Source: JALHNI01 sp965229305
GTDB lineage: Bacteria; Acidobacteriota; Terriglobia; Bryobacterales; Bryobacteraceae
Length of the DNA: 64,000 bases
Reading direction: 5' to 3'
Assembly (NCBI GenBank): GCA_965229305.1
Contig: CBDDIZ010000032.1
Location: 1 to 64,000 of the forward strand
A program made the translations under genes and the position numbers. Each line of letters starts with the position of its first letter. Positions within the stretch are counted from its first letter, which is position 1. Below are positions 28,075 to 36,575 of the stretch, piece after piece. Under the pieces are notes generated by a model. The model saw only the letters and a list, made by a program, of their open reading frames with translations, was not told where the DNA came from and ran no database searches.

Positions 28075-29144
28075 CGATTCGAGAGCTGAGCGAGCACCAG
28101 CACGATCAGCAGGATGGCAACCACCAACAAGGCGATCTTAGCCGCGCTATACGGCCGGTCGCCTTGCACCTCTCCCGTCCGCGCGTTTACCGCAATCTGA
28201 TACACCTTCCCGTTGAAGCGATACGCCCCGATCCACACTGGTAACAACAGGTGACGGAACGCCACGTCCCGATAGCGCGTCTCACGGGTATGAATCCGCT
28301 GCTCATCGCCGCCAATATCCGACGCAATCCAACTGTCGATCGTGGGCTGCATCTCGCGCTTGGCGGCCTCAAAGCCCTCCGGAAGCTCAACCTGGTAACG
28401 TTGCGCCGCAAAGCCCGACAGATAAGCCGGCTCGTAAGCAGTCAGCGCTTCGAGATCCCAGGGCTCCAACTCCGTTACGCGACGGTCCACCACCTTCGTC
28501 GCCACCACCAGCACATCGCGAAACGGACCCTGCACCAACCCTCGCGCTGGTGACCATCGCACCCGGATCACCTGCTGCGCCACGCGCTCGCCGCGCTGAT
28601 TCGTCACGTACACCGTTTCCGTATAGCGATCGCCCCGCTCGCCCGTATACTGCGTCACCGTCTCCGCGGAATAGCTCCAATATGGCAGATACACGCCCTT
28701 GAGCGCGTCATACTGCGCCATCCCCTTCAGCGCCGATGGCGCAAACCACAGCGACGCCAGCCAGCTCTTCACTAAGTTGCGCCCGCCTTCGATCGGCACC
28801 TTGAATGGCAACAACGCATTCGGGGCCACCAGCGGACTCGCCGCCTTCGGCTGCGTCACAATCTTCGCCGCGCAGAACGGACACGCTCCCGCCACCTGCG
28901 GCGGCTCAAAGTTGAAGATCGCGCCGCAACCGTCGCATTTCACCTCCAGCGCCTTCGCCGACATCTGCTCCTGATGAGCTTCGGCTTCGCGCAGCGCGTC
29001 TTCAAACGAATGCTCGCCCGTCGTCGCCGTCGAAGTCTCCACCGCCTGCAGATTCCCGCACGCCGTGCACTTCAACTGCTCGGCCGCCGGATCCCACGCC
29101 ATGTCCGCCCCGCACGCCGCGCAGGTGAATCGCGCTTGCGCCAT
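28071..29144 (-). CDS. zinc-ribbon protein with C-terminal membrane anchor
   Basis: A 357-residue protein with two treble-clef zinc ribbons in the first ~105 residues (CAACG, CTACG, CDGCG, CPFCA), then a ~200-residue soluble region (LPYWSYSAETVTQYTGERGD and WIGAYRFNGKVYQIAVNART) and a C-terminal transmembrane helix (IALLVVAILLIVLVLAQL). Similar proteins are widely misannotated as PriA/helicases; no helicase motif is present. Topology suggests a tail-anchored cytoplasmic protein. Function unknown. Confidence 0.75.
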   Translation of the reverse strand: MAQARFTCAACGADMAWDPAAEQLKCTACGNLQAVETSTATTGEHSFEDALREAEAHQEQMSAKALEVKCDGCGAIFNFEPPQVAGACPFCAAKIVTQPKAASPLVAPNALLPFKVPIEGGRNLVKSWLASLWFAPSALKGMAQYDALKGVYLPYWSYSAETVTQYTGERGDRYTETVYVTNQRGERVAQQVIRVRWSPARGLVQGPFRDVLVVATKVVDRRVTELEPWDLEALTAYEPAYLSGFAAQRYQVELPEGFEAAKREMQPTIDSWIASDIGGDEQRIHTRETRYRDVAFRHLLLPVWIGAYRFNGKVYQIAVNARTGEVQGDRPYSAAKIALLVVAILLIVLVLAQLSNR

Positions 29145-29147
29145 CGC

Positions 29148-29783
29148 TTAACGAATCGGGCGCACGATGATCTTCGCCATCGAACAACCCCGCTCCACCT
29201 GGGCGCTGCACGCGCGGAACTTCGACTTCTTATCCACACACACCCGCACTTCCTTCAGAAAGCGGCCGTTGCAGTTCACCGAGATCATGTCCGGCTTCAA
29301 CCCCGGGTTCGCCGCCACAAACTTCCTCTCGATGTCTGCCGGCGAAAACTCCACCTGCTCCTTCGACAAATTCTTGAACTCGTTCGGAATACGCACGTTC
29401 GCCCAATTCGTCAAAATTGCGTCGAAGTATTGGGGCGGCGTCAGTCCGGAGCACGTACCATGCTTGCGCCACTCATGGTTCAGCAACTTCTCGGACGGCA
29501 TGATCTCCAGCACATCGCGCCGCAAGGGCGCCGGCAGGTTCAACGGCTCCGTCGAACAGTCCTCCGGATAACCCCGCTCGAACTGCGGCCACAACCCATG
29601 CACCACAAAGCCATACTTCCGCGGACCCGCGCACTGCAGCCGATCCCGCGCCCCCGCCGGGCTCGCGCAATAGTCCGGCGACCACGACAACGACAGCACG
29701 TAAAAATCGAACTGCCCGGGAGTATTGCCGCGCGGCTGTGCCAGCAACGCCGCCACGGCCAAAAGGAGAGTCAGGCTTCGCAT
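29148..29783 (-). CDS. ribonuclease T2 family protein (exported)
   Basis: A 211-residue secreted RNase T2 homologue with signal peptide (MRSLTLLLAVAALLAQP). Both catalytic blocks are intact: CAS I VVHGLWPQ (His62) and CAS II HEWRKHGTC (His103, Glu104, Lys107, His108). Eight cysteines fit disulfides in the periplasm or outside. The family cleaves RNA through 2',3'-cyclic intermediates without base specificity, which suits phosphate or nucleoside scavenging. The ATG at 29783 is 8 nt from a TATAAT box and has no Shine-Dalgarno site. Confidence 0.92.
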   Translation of the reverse strand: MRSLTLLLAVAALLAQPRGNTPGQFDFYVLSLSWSPDYCASPAGARDRLQCAGPRKYGFVVHGLWPQFERGYPEDCSTEPLNLPAPLRRDVLEIMPSEKLLNHEWRKHGTCSGLTPPQYFDAILTNWANVRIPNEFKNLSKEQVEFSPADIERKFVAANPGLKPDMISVNCNGRFLKEVRVCVDKKSKFRACSAQVERGCSMAKIIVRPIR

Positions 29784-29791
29784 CAATCGCT

Positions 29792-29797
29792 ATTATA
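29792..29797 (-). promoter_or_regulatory. TATAAT -10 box of the RNase T2 gene, leaderless arrangement
   Basis: TATAAT on the minus strand ends 8 nt before the ATG at 29783, within the 22-nt divergent gap. On the plus strand the same bases read TATTAT before the next gene, which has AGGGA as a possible ribosome site. Confidence 0.55.
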
Positions 29798-29805
29798 GGG
29801 AACGC

Positions 29806-30705
29806 ATGATTGAACAATTAGCTTGGGGCGGCTGGAAGAACTGCTATCGCCTCGCCAATGACGAGATTGAATTGATCCTCACGGCCGACGTCGGCCCGCG
29901 CGTGATGCGCTGCGCCTTCGTCGGCGGTCCCAACGTCTTCAAAGAGTACGCCGAAGAGTTGGGCGGCACCGCCGAGCCCGATTGGAAGATCCGCGGCGGC
30001 CATCGCGTGTGGGTCGCCCCCGAACGCGCCAACATCACCTACGAGCTCGACAACTATCCCGTCGACGTCACCGCCTCCGGCGACACGCTCACCGCCACCT
30101 CACCGGTCGACCGCCGCACCGGCCTGCAGAAGACGATGATCCTCTCGCTCTCCGGCCGCCAGGTCACCGTCACCAATCGCGTCGCCAACACCACCCTCTT
30201 CCCCGTTCGCTGTGCCGCCTGGGGCCCCACCGTCATGGCCCCCGGCGGCCTCGGCATCACCGGCTTCCCGCCCCGCGGCACCCACCCCGAAGACCTCGAG
30301 CCCGTCAATCCCCTCGTCATGTGGAGCTACACCGACTTCAGCGATCCTCGTTGGCGCTTCACCTCGAAGTACGTCACCCTCCGTCAGGACCCGCAAGCGA
30401 AGGCCGCCCAGAAGCTCGGCCTCTTCAACCCTCACACCTTCGGCGCTTACTTACTCGCCGGCCATCTTTTCTTGAAACAGTTCCGCCCCGATCCGCTCTT
30501 AGAGTATGCGGACATGGGCTGCTCCTATCAGTCCTTCACCAACCGCGACATGCTCGAACTCGAAACGATGGGGCCGTACGAGTGGGTGGCTCCCGGCGCG
30601 CACACGCAGTTCGTCGAAACGTGGAGCCTCGATCGCGGCGTCGAACTGAACGAGATCAGTGATCAGGCGCTCGATGCGCTGCTGTTGCCGCGGCTCCAGC
30701 GTTAG
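29806..30705 (+). CDS. DUF4380/galactose mutarotase-like protein
   Basis: A 299-residue beta-rich protein. The opening WGGWKNCYRL, then VGPRVMRCAFVGGPNVFKEY and GHRVWVAPE, resembles the DUF4380/aldose-1-epimerase-like superfold. No signal peptide. The function may be carbohydrate binding or epimerisation, but catalytic residues cannot be confirmed by eye. It is divergent from RNase T2 and its stop overlaps that of the NTF2-like gene (TTAG). Confidence 0.65.
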   Translation: MIEQLAWGGWKNCYRLANDEIELILTADVGPRVMRCAFVGGPNVFKEYAEELGGTAEPDWKIRGGHRVWVAPERANITYELDNYPVDVTASGDTLTATSPVDRRTGLQKTMILSLSGRQVTVTNRVANTTLFPVRCAAWGPTVMAPGGLGITGFPPRGTHPEDLEPVNPLVMWSYTDFSDPRWRFTSKYVTLRQDPQAKAAQKLGLFNPHTFGAYLLAGHLFLKQFRPDPLLEYADMGCSYQSFTNRDMLELETMGPYEWVAPGAHTQFVETWSLDRGVELNEISDQALDALLLPRLQR

Positions 30706-31139
30706 TTCGTCGCGTCCGCGGTGGTGTGGTCCATGGCCATCTTCCATCCTTGTTTCGTGCGCGTGAAGATCAATGAGTAACGGCCGCTCGCGTTGCCGCC
30801 TCCTTCACGCGTCCGCTCCAGATGGAAGCGTCCGGTGGCCCACGCATGGTCGCGGCCCAGCGAGTGGACTTCCACTTCGGAGAACGTCAGCTTGCCCATC
30901 GCCGCCGGCGTCGGATACGCCTGTCGATAGCGCTCGAACGTCGCTTCCCAGCCGCGCGTCACTCGCTTGCCGATGAACGTCAACTCCGGAGACTTGATGT
31001 ATTCCTCCATAAAAGCGCCCAAATCGCCGCGATTCCACGCTGTCTCCTGCCGCGCCAACACTGCCTTCACTGCTTCTTCCATCGTCGCCGCTTGCAGCAT
31101 CGCGGCCATCGCCAGCACTCCGCACCATCGCTTCAACAT
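30702..31139 (-). CDS. exported SnoaL/NTF2-like (DUF4440) protein
   Basis: A 145-residue cone-shaped-fold protein with signal peptide (MLKRWCGVLAMAAMLQAA). The ATG at 31139 is preferred because GGGGGA precedes it. AVLARQETAWNRGDLGAFME and SLIFTRTKQGWKMAMDHTT are the typical first and last DUF4440 segments. The substrate or partner is unknown. Confidence 0.8.
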   Translation of the reverse strand: MLKRWCGVLAMAAMLQAATMEEAVKAVLARQETAWNRGDLGAFMEEYIKSPELTFIGKRVTRGWEATFERYRQAYPTPAAMGKLTFSEVEVHSLGRDHAWATGRFHLERTREGGGNASGRYSLIFTRTKQGWKMAMDHTTADATN

Positions 31140-31148
31140 CGTTCCCCC

Positions 31149-31177
31149 AAAAGCAAAAAGCCCCACTTGCGTGGGGC
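31149..31177 (-). terminator. Rho-independent terminator of the micropeptide gene
   Basis: Read on the minus strand: stem GCCCCAC/GTGGGGC with loop GCAA, followed by TTTTTGCTTTT. It lies 36 nt after the stop of the lysine-rich peptide gene and before the NTF2-like gene. A second small hairpin (CTCTC-TTGC-GAGAG, 31192-31205) precedes it. Confidence 0.85.
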
Positions 31178-31212
31178 CTTTCCGCGTCTCACTCTCTTGC
31201 GAGAGCTTTGAA

Positions 31213-31278
31213 CTACTTCTTCTTAGCAGCCTTCTTGGCCGGAGCCTTCTTCGCTGCCTTTTTGGTCGCGTTCTTCAT
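31213..31278 (-). CDS. 21-residue Lys/Ala-rich histone-tail-like micropeptide
   Basis: A short frame encoding MKNATKKAAKKAP followed by AKKAAKKK and TAG. Eleven of the 21 residues are Lys and seven are Ala, with a KKA-type repeat resembling histone H1 C-terminal tails and bacterial H1-like proteins. The frame is supported by an upstream ribosome site (AGGGAGA), a near-consensus promoter at 31364-31336 and a strong terminator at 31177-31149, an unusually complete transcription unit for so short a gene. Binding to nucleic acid is inference. The alternative is a small regulatory RNA whose frame is incidental. Confidence 0.7.
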   Translation of the reverse strand: MKNATKKAAKKAPAKKAAKKK

Positions 31279-31335
31279 CGAACCATTCTCCCTAACATCA
31301 AATTTGCGTTCCTAATGGATCGCGTATGTGATCCA

Positions 31336-31364
31336 GGTATAAAAGGTTTTGGTAGTAATGTCAA
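31336..31364 (-). promoter_or_regulatory. strong sigma-70-type promoter of the micropeptide gene
   Basis: On the minus strand TTGACA (31364-31359), a 17-nt spacer, and TATACC (31341-31336). The distance to the start codon is 57 nt, with AGGGAGA near the start. Confidence 0.8.
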
Positions 31365-31397
31365 GAAGAAAAATGTCATTCCACAACGTCCTTCAAC

Positions 31398-32048
31398 ATG
31401 GCTGGAAATCGTAAAAACATGAAGCACCATAATTGTTTCAAAGGCCCTCTGCGCATGCTTCTCTTTCTCTTGCTCCTGGCCTCGTTATTGCTGTTGGGCT
31501 GCGGCAAAAAACGCGCTTCTTCCGTGGCTCCCATGCCGCGCGTGAAGATCGGCTATGAACAACGCGGCATCGCCAGTTGGTATGGTCATCCGTATCATGG
31601 ACGCGCCACCGCCAGCGGCGAGGTCTATGACATGGAGCGTCTCACCGCCGCTCATCAACGCCTCCCCTTCGGCGTCATCACGCGCGTCGAGAATCTCTCG
31701 AACGGCAAGACCGTCGACGTGCGCATCAACGATCGCGGTCCCTTCGTCAAAGGCCGTGTCATCGATCTCTCCCGCGCCGCCGCTCGCCGCATCGATCTCC
31801 TCGGACCCGGCATCGTCCAAGTGCGCTTGCGCGTCATCGATGCGCCACCCAAGGTCCGCGCCGCTCTCAATCAATCACCTCAGCGGCGCTGGTCCTTCCT
31901 CCGCTGGCCCCTTCATCCGCGCCGCGCCCCCACCACCTTCGAAGAAGTCCTCGCTCTTCGCCCCGACCACCACCTCGGAGATACTCCTGCCGATCTCGAA
32001 CGGCCTACCCCCCAAACGGAAAACACCACCCTCACAATAGTGGAGTGA
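31398..32048 (+). CDS. rlpA: RlpA-like septal ring lytic transglycosylase lipoprotein
   Basis: A 216-residue (or shorter) lipoprotein with a double-psi beta-barrel. The signal ends in LLLLGC (lipobox). The barrel shows ASWYGHPYHGRATASGE, YDMERLTAAHQRLPFG, VDVRINDRGPF and IDLSRAAAR, the RlpA signature including the catalytic Asp. No SPOR domain follows; the C-terminal ~60 residues are Pro-rich and unassigned. The start is uncertain among ATG 31398, 31419 and 31455. RlpA cleaves denuded glycan at the septum in other bacteria. Confidence 0.88.
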   Translation: MAGNRKNMKHHNCFKGPLRMLLFLLLLASLLLLGCGKKRASSVAPMPRVKIGYEQRGIASWYGHPYHGRATASGEVYDMERLTAAHQRLPFGVITRVENLSNGKTVDVRINDRGPFVKGRVIDLSRAAARRIDLLGPGIVQVRLRVIDAPPKVRAALNQSPQRRWSFLRWPLHPRRAPTTFEEVLALRPDHHLGDTPADLERPTPQTENTTLTIVE

Positions 32049-32160
32049 AAGCATCGCTTGCGGGGTAGAGAATCTGAACGAATTCCTCTAACCTCTAATT
32101 TCAGAACGGAACACCGCGTAGTAAAACTCAACCGTTCTCCTCCCCCAGAACCATCTGTCG

Positions 32161-33222
32161 ATGAATATTGATGACCAAACCCGCGTCCTGATCGGGCAAT
32201 CTGCGCGCACGCGCCAGTTGCTCCGGCTAATTGAAAAGCTCGGCCCTGCTCAATGGCCCGTGCTCTTAATGGGGGAAACCGGGACCGGCAAAGAAGTTGT
32301 CGCCCGCCGTCTCCATGCCGCCCGCGGTGCCGGGCCGTTTGTCACGATCGATTGCTCCGCCATGGTCGGGCCGCTGATGGAAAGCGAACTCTTCGGCCAC
32401 GCCAAAGGCGCGTTCACCGGCGCCCAGGCCAACAAGCTCGGACTGGTGGAAGCCGCCCATGGCGGCACCGCCTTCTTCGACGAAATCGGCGAACTCCCCC
32501 TCGACCTCCAAGCCAAGCTTCTCCGCTTGTTGCAGGAAAAGGAGTACCGCCCCGTCGGCTCCGTCAGCGCTCGCAAAGCCGACTTCCGCGTCGTCGCCGC
32601 CACCAATCGCGATCTCGCCAAAGAAGTCGAAAAAGGCACCTTCCGCCGCGACCTCTTCTATCGCCTCAACGTCGTCACGGTCCGCCTCGCCCCCCTGCGC
32701 GAACGCCGGGAAGACATCCCGGCTCTGGTCTCGCATTTCCTTTCGTTGCACGGCAAACGCCACCAACTGACGCCTGATGCGCTCGAAACCCTCCTCGCCT
32801 ATGACTGGCCGGGCAATGTGCGCGAGCTCGAGAACGGCATCCAGCACATGATCGCCGTCAACTCCGGCCCCGACATCACCGTCCGCGATCTGCCCACCGG
32901 CGTGCAAAACTTTGCCGTGCACCGTGAGCAACGCCTGGCGCGCGCCGCGGCCGCCGGCCTGCAGCAATCCACCATGCCGGCTCCCGCTCCGATGATCGAG
33001 ATCCATTCGCACTCCGCTCCGGCCCCGCGCTTCACGGGACCCATCATGCGCCTCGCCGACCTCGAGCGCCATCACATCCTCCGCACGCTCGAACACACCC
33101 GCGGCGATCGCATTGCCGCCGCCACCCTGCTGGGCATCGGCCGCACCACTCTCTATCGCAAGCTGAAGGAATATCAGCACAGTCGTCCGCTCAATGCCTC
33201 CCGTGCTATAACAGGCGCTTGA
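32161..33222 (+). CDS. sigma-54-dependent transcriptional activator lacking a receiver domain
   Basis: A 353-residue bacterial enhancer-binding protein. The AAA+ domain begins at residue ~10: Walker A GETGTGKE (38-45), the sigma-54 contact loop GAFTGA (83-88), Walker B FFDE (105-108), and the arginine-rich LPLRERREDIP-like region. A Fis-type helix-turn-helix closes the protein (DRIAAATLLGIGRTTLYRKL). There is no N-terminal receiver, PAS or GAF domain, so it may be constitutive or controlled by a partner. Its TGA overlaps the TTG of the glycosyltransferase (TTGA). Confidence 0.93.
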   Translation: MNIDDQTRVLIGQSARTRQLLRLIEKLGPAQWPVLLMGETGTGKEVVARRLHAARGAGPFVTIDCSAMVGPLMESELFGHAKGAFTGAQANKLGLVEAAHGGTAFFDEIGELPLDLQAKLLRLLQEKEYRPVGSVSARKADFRVVAATNRDLAKEVEKGTFRRDLFYRLNVVTVRLAPLRERREDIPALVSHFLSLHGKRHQLTPDALETLLAYDWPGNVRELENGIQHMIAVNSGPDITVRDLPTGVQNFAVHREQRLARAAAAGLQQSTMPAPAPMIEIHSHSAPAPRFTGPIMRLADLERHHILRTLEHTRGDRIAAATLLGIGRTTLYRKLKEYQHSRPLNASRAITGA

Positions 33223-34253
33223 TCGCGCTGGATGCTACTTATTCCCTTGACGCGCAACCCACGGGCGTCAGCGTCTATTCCCAACAACTGCTGCATGGCC
33301 TAGCCGCGCAGCATCCGTCCGAAACCTTCGCGTGGTGTTATCGGCCGCATCGCTTTCGTGGTGCGGCCGATCTTCCTTTGAACTGTCGCCGCCGTCTGCT
33401 GCTCGAAGCCGGCCCTCTCCTCTGGCGCGCCCCCCAACTCTTCCACGGCCTCAATCAGCGCCTCCCGCGCCGCAAGCGCTGCCCTTCCCTCGCCACCTTC
33501 CACGACCTCTTCGTCCTCTCCGCCGAGTATTCCACTTTGGAATTCCGCCAACGTTTCGCCGCGCAAGCGCGAAACGCCGTATCTTATGCAGATTTAATCA
33601 TTACTGTGTCCTCGTTTACGGCGTCACAAGTGCAGGACCACCTGGGGGTACTAGCCTCCCGCATTCGCGTCATTCCTCATGGTGTCGATCTTCCCGATAC
33701 CCCTGTGCGTGAAGGGTCCCGCCTCCCCGTGATCCTCCATGTGGGCGCCATCCAAAAACGCAAAAATCTCGTCCGTCTCGTCGAAGCGTTCGCCCAGGTA
33801 CCCGCCCCCTGGGAACTGCATCTCGCCGGCTCCCTCGGCTATGGCTCGGACGATGTCCTCGCCGCCATCGACCGCAGCCCGCACCGCGCGCGCATCCGCC
33901 GCCTCGGCTATCTCTCCCCCTCCGAACTCGACCGCCAATATCGCCAAGCCAGTCTCTTCGCCTTCCCCTCCCTCGACGAAGGCTTCGGCATTCCTGTCCT
34001 CGAAGCGATGGCTTATGGACTGCCCGTCCTCTGCTCGAATAGCTCCGCCTTACCGGAAGCCGCCGGCGGCGCCGCGCGCCTCCTCGATCCTCTCGACGTC
34101 GATGCCTGGGGACAAGCCCTCGCTCACCTCTGCGCCGACGCCTCGGAACGCGACCAACTCCGCGCCCTCGGCTACGCTCGCGCCGCCCAATGCAGTTGGC
34201 GCCACGCCGTCGATGCCACCTGGCGGGCCTATCGCGAACTCCTGGGCACCTAA
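33219..34253 (+). CDS. GT4-family glycosyltransferase
   Basis: A 344-residue GT-B glycosyltransferase. It begins IALDATYSLDAQPTGVSVYS, has the linker TVSSFTASQVQDHLGV, the donor-site region VGAIQKRKNLVRLVEAF and the EX7E-type block FPSLDEGFGIPVLEAMAYG. The start is TTG 33219, which fits the conserved beginning of the fold and overlaps the activator stop. It likely adds a sugar to a polysaccharide or cell-surface glycan. Coupling to a sigma-54 activator suggests co-expression. Confidence 0.85.
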   Translation: MIALDATYSLDAQPTGVSVYSQQLLHGLAAQHPSETFAWCYRPHRFRGAADLPLNCRRRLLLEAGPLLWRAPQLFHGLNQRLPRRKRCPSLATFHDLFVLSAEYSTLEFRQRFAAQARNAVSYADLIITVSSFTASQVQDHLGVLASRIRVIPHGVDLPDTPVREGSRLPVILHVGAIQKRKNLVRLVEAFAQVPAPWELHLAGSLGYGSDDVLAAIDRSPHRARIRRLGYLSPSELDRQYRQASLFAFPSLDEGFGIPVLEAMAYGLPVLCSNSSALPEAAGGAARLLDPLDVDAWGQALAHLCADASERDQLRALGYARAAQCSWRHAVDATWRAYRELLGT

Positions 34254-34326
34254 ACACTGGCCGCCGGCCACGCCAGTACCAACCTCCGTTGACGCCCACC
34301 TCCCCCGGTGATACCGTCGCTAGGTC

Positions 34327-36561
34327 ATGCGCGCCCTTGCCCTTGCCTTCGCTTCCTCCGCCCTGTTAGTGGCTCAACAACTCCCGCCGGCCGCGGCCAT
34401 CAAAGTCGATTTCGAAAAGCACATCCTGCCGATCCTCCAGCAGAACTGCCACTCCTGCCACGGCCCCGAAGTCCAGCAATCCGGCTTGCGGCTCGATCGC
34501 CGCCAGCCCGCCATGCGCGGTGGCGACTATGGCCCCGTCATCGTTCCCGGCAAGAGCGCCGAAAGCAAACTGATCCGCCGCGTCGTCAACGGCGATGGCG
34601 GCATGCTCATGCCTCCTTCGGGCGCCCTCTCGAAAGCGGACATCGGACTGCTCCGCGCCTGGATTGACCAAGGCGCCGACTTCCGCCTCGAACTCAAAGA
34701 CGAGCCGCCCGCCCCGCCCGTCGACCCGAAGGTGGCCAGCCTCATCTCCGCCATCCGCCTTCGTCAGGACGCCGCCGTCGAAAAGATGTTGCAAGCCGAA
34801 CCCGCTCTCGCACAAGCCACGGACAGCGCCAAGTCCACCGCCTTGCATCACGCCGCCGGCTTCGGCTCCCTGGCCACCATGAAGCTCCTGCTGGATCAAG
34901 GTGCCGCGATCAACGCGAAGAACAAGCGCGCCTCCACGCCCCTGCACTGGGCCATGCACGACGAAGCCAAGGTCCGCTTCCTGCTCGAACGCGGCGCCGG
35001 CTTGAACACGAAACAATCCGATGGCCGCACGCCGCTCTACCAGGCTGCGTCCCTATCTAACGGACATGCCATCCTTCGCCTGCTCCTCGAGAAAGGCGCC
35101 GATCCCAACCTCGCCACTGCTGCCGGCCAAACGCCTCTCATGGCCGCCGCGATCCGCGGCGACGAGGTCGCCATGAAGCTGCTGCTCGAGGCCAAGGCCG
35201 CCGTCGACACCAAGAACGGCGCCGGTTCCACCGCGCTCATGTCGGCCGCCACCAACGGCAATCCCGCCGCCGTTCGCCTCCTGCTGGAAAAAGGCGCGGA
35301 CGCCAAAGTCCTCAACAAGCGCCAGGAGTCCGCCCTCGGCTTCGCCGCCACCACCGGCAACGAGGAGTCCGTGCGCTTGCTGCTCGCCGCCGGCGCACCC
35401 ATCAACGTGCAGGACGATCGCGGCTACTCGCCGCTCATGTTCGCCGCCGCTTCAGATACCATCCCAGCCGGCGTCGTGAAGCGCCTGCTCGCCGCCGGTG
35501 CCGATCCCAAAGCCACCGGCGAAGGCGAAACCGCTGGCTCTCTCGCCGCCAAGCGTGGCCCCACTGAAGTCACCCGTCTGCTCGGCGTCGCCGCCCCCGC
35601 GCCTAAGCCCTTCTCCGTGCGAACCGTCGCCCGGCACACCGTACCCGAAGCCGTCAGCAAAGCCCTTGGCCTCCTCGAAGTCCAAAGCCATAACTTCATC
35701 CGCATTGGCGGCTGCAACTCCTGCCACGCCCAGGACCTTCCCTCTGCCGCCGCCGGACTCGCCCGCCGCCGCGGCCTCCAGGCTCCTAAATCCATCGAGC
35801 AACTCTCCGTCCTCCTCCAAGGCACCAGCACCGAACGCGTCATGGACTTCAACACCGGCGCCATCACTACCCTCGGTTGGGAACTCTTCGACTACGGCAT
35901 TAACCAGCAGCCCAAGGACGAATACACCGACTCCGTCGTACGTTTCCTCAAAGCCATGCAAGGCCCCGATGGCTTGTGGAAGGTGAACGAAAGCCGCCGC
36001 CCGCCGCTCAACGTCGGCGCTTATCAAACCACCGCTCTCGCTGCCTACGCCCTCCGCCACTACACCCAAACGCCTGACCAGGCCGATACCGATCGCGCCC
36101 TGGCCCGCGCCGCCACCACCCTCAGCCAAATGCAGCCCACCGCCATGCAGGATCGCGCCTTCCACCTCATGGCCCTGGCCTGGACCAACGCCCCCGCCGC
36201 CTCCATCGAAAAAGCCGTGCGCGCCCTCGTCGCCATGCAGTACCCCGACGGCAGTTGGTCGCAGATGCCCACCATGGAGGCCGACGCCTTCGCCACCGGC
36301 CAAGCCCTCTTCGCCCTCAACGTCGCCGGCAAGCTCCCCACCACCGACCGCGTTTATCAGAAAGGCGTAGCCTACTTACGCCGCACCCAGGCCGCCGATG
36401 GCTCCTGGCACGTCCGCTCCCGCTCCATTGAGATTCAGCCCTACTTCGAAAGCGGCTTCCCTTACGGCCACGATCAATGGATCTCCGCCGCCGGCACCAG
36501 TTGGGCCGTCATGGCCCTTTCACTCACGGTCGAGCCCACGAGCCTCAGCCGCGCAGAATAG
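34327..36561 (+). CDS. cytochrome-c/ankyrin/cyclase-fold fusion protein
   Basis: A 744-residue exported protein. Signal (MRALALAFASSALLVAQQ), then a planctomycete-type cytochrome c domain with CHSCH near residues 40-44 and SGLRLDRR, ankyrin repeats at about 135-425, a second haem-like motif CNSCH at 463-467, and a C-terminal alpha-alpha barrel (QGPDGLW, QYPDGSW, QAADGSW, GFPYGHDQWISAAGTSWAV). It is a longer paralogue of the protein at 15862-17766, which lacks the first cytochrome domain. Haem attachment at either motif is inference. It is followed by hicB. Confidence 0.8.
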   Translation: MRALALAFASSALLVAQQLPPAAAIKVDFEKHILPILQQNCHSCHGPEVQQSGLRLDRRQPAMRGGDYGPVIVPGKSAESKLIRRVVNGDGGMLMPPSGALSKADIGLLRAWIDQGADFRLELKDEPPAPPVDPKVASLISAIRLRQDAAVEKMLQAEPALAQATDSAKSTALHHAAGFGSLATMKLLLDQGAAINAKNKRASTPLHWAMHDEAKVRFLLERGAGLNTKQSDGRTPLYQAASLSNGHAILRLLLEKGADPNLATAAGQTPLMAAAIRGDEVAMKLLLEAKAAVDTKNGAGSTALMSAATNGNPAAVRLLLEKGADAKVLNKRQESALGFAATTGNEESVRLLLAAGAPINVQDDRGYSPLMFAAASDTIPAGVVKRLLAAGADPKATGEGETAGSLAAKRGPTEVTRLLGVAAPAPKPFSVRTVARHTVPEAVSKALGLLEVQSHNFIRIGGCNSCHAQDLPSAAAGLARRRGLQAPKSIEQLSVLLQGTSTERVMDFNTGAITTLGWELFDYGINQQPKDEYTDSVVRFLKAMQGPDGLWKVNESRRPPLNVGAYQTTALAAYALRHYTQTPDQADTDRALARAATTLSQMQPTAMQDRAFHLMALAWTNAPAASIEKAVRALVAMQYPDGSWSQMPTMEADAFATGQALFALNVAGKLPTTDRVYQKGVAYLRRTQAADGSWHVRSRSIEIQPYFESGFPYGHDQWISAAGTSWAVMALSLTVEPTSLSRAE

Positions 36562-36575
36562 GGCGGCGTTAGACT

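Noticed and set aside
28071..29144. PriA-like helicase annotation for the zinc-ribbon protein
   Set aside because: Only zinc ribbons and a membrane anchor are present; no Walker or helicase motifs.
29229..29240. TTATCCACA, a perfect DnaA box
   Set aside because: A single copy inside the RNase T2 coding region with no cluster, AT-rich unwinding element or dnaA/dnaN nearby.
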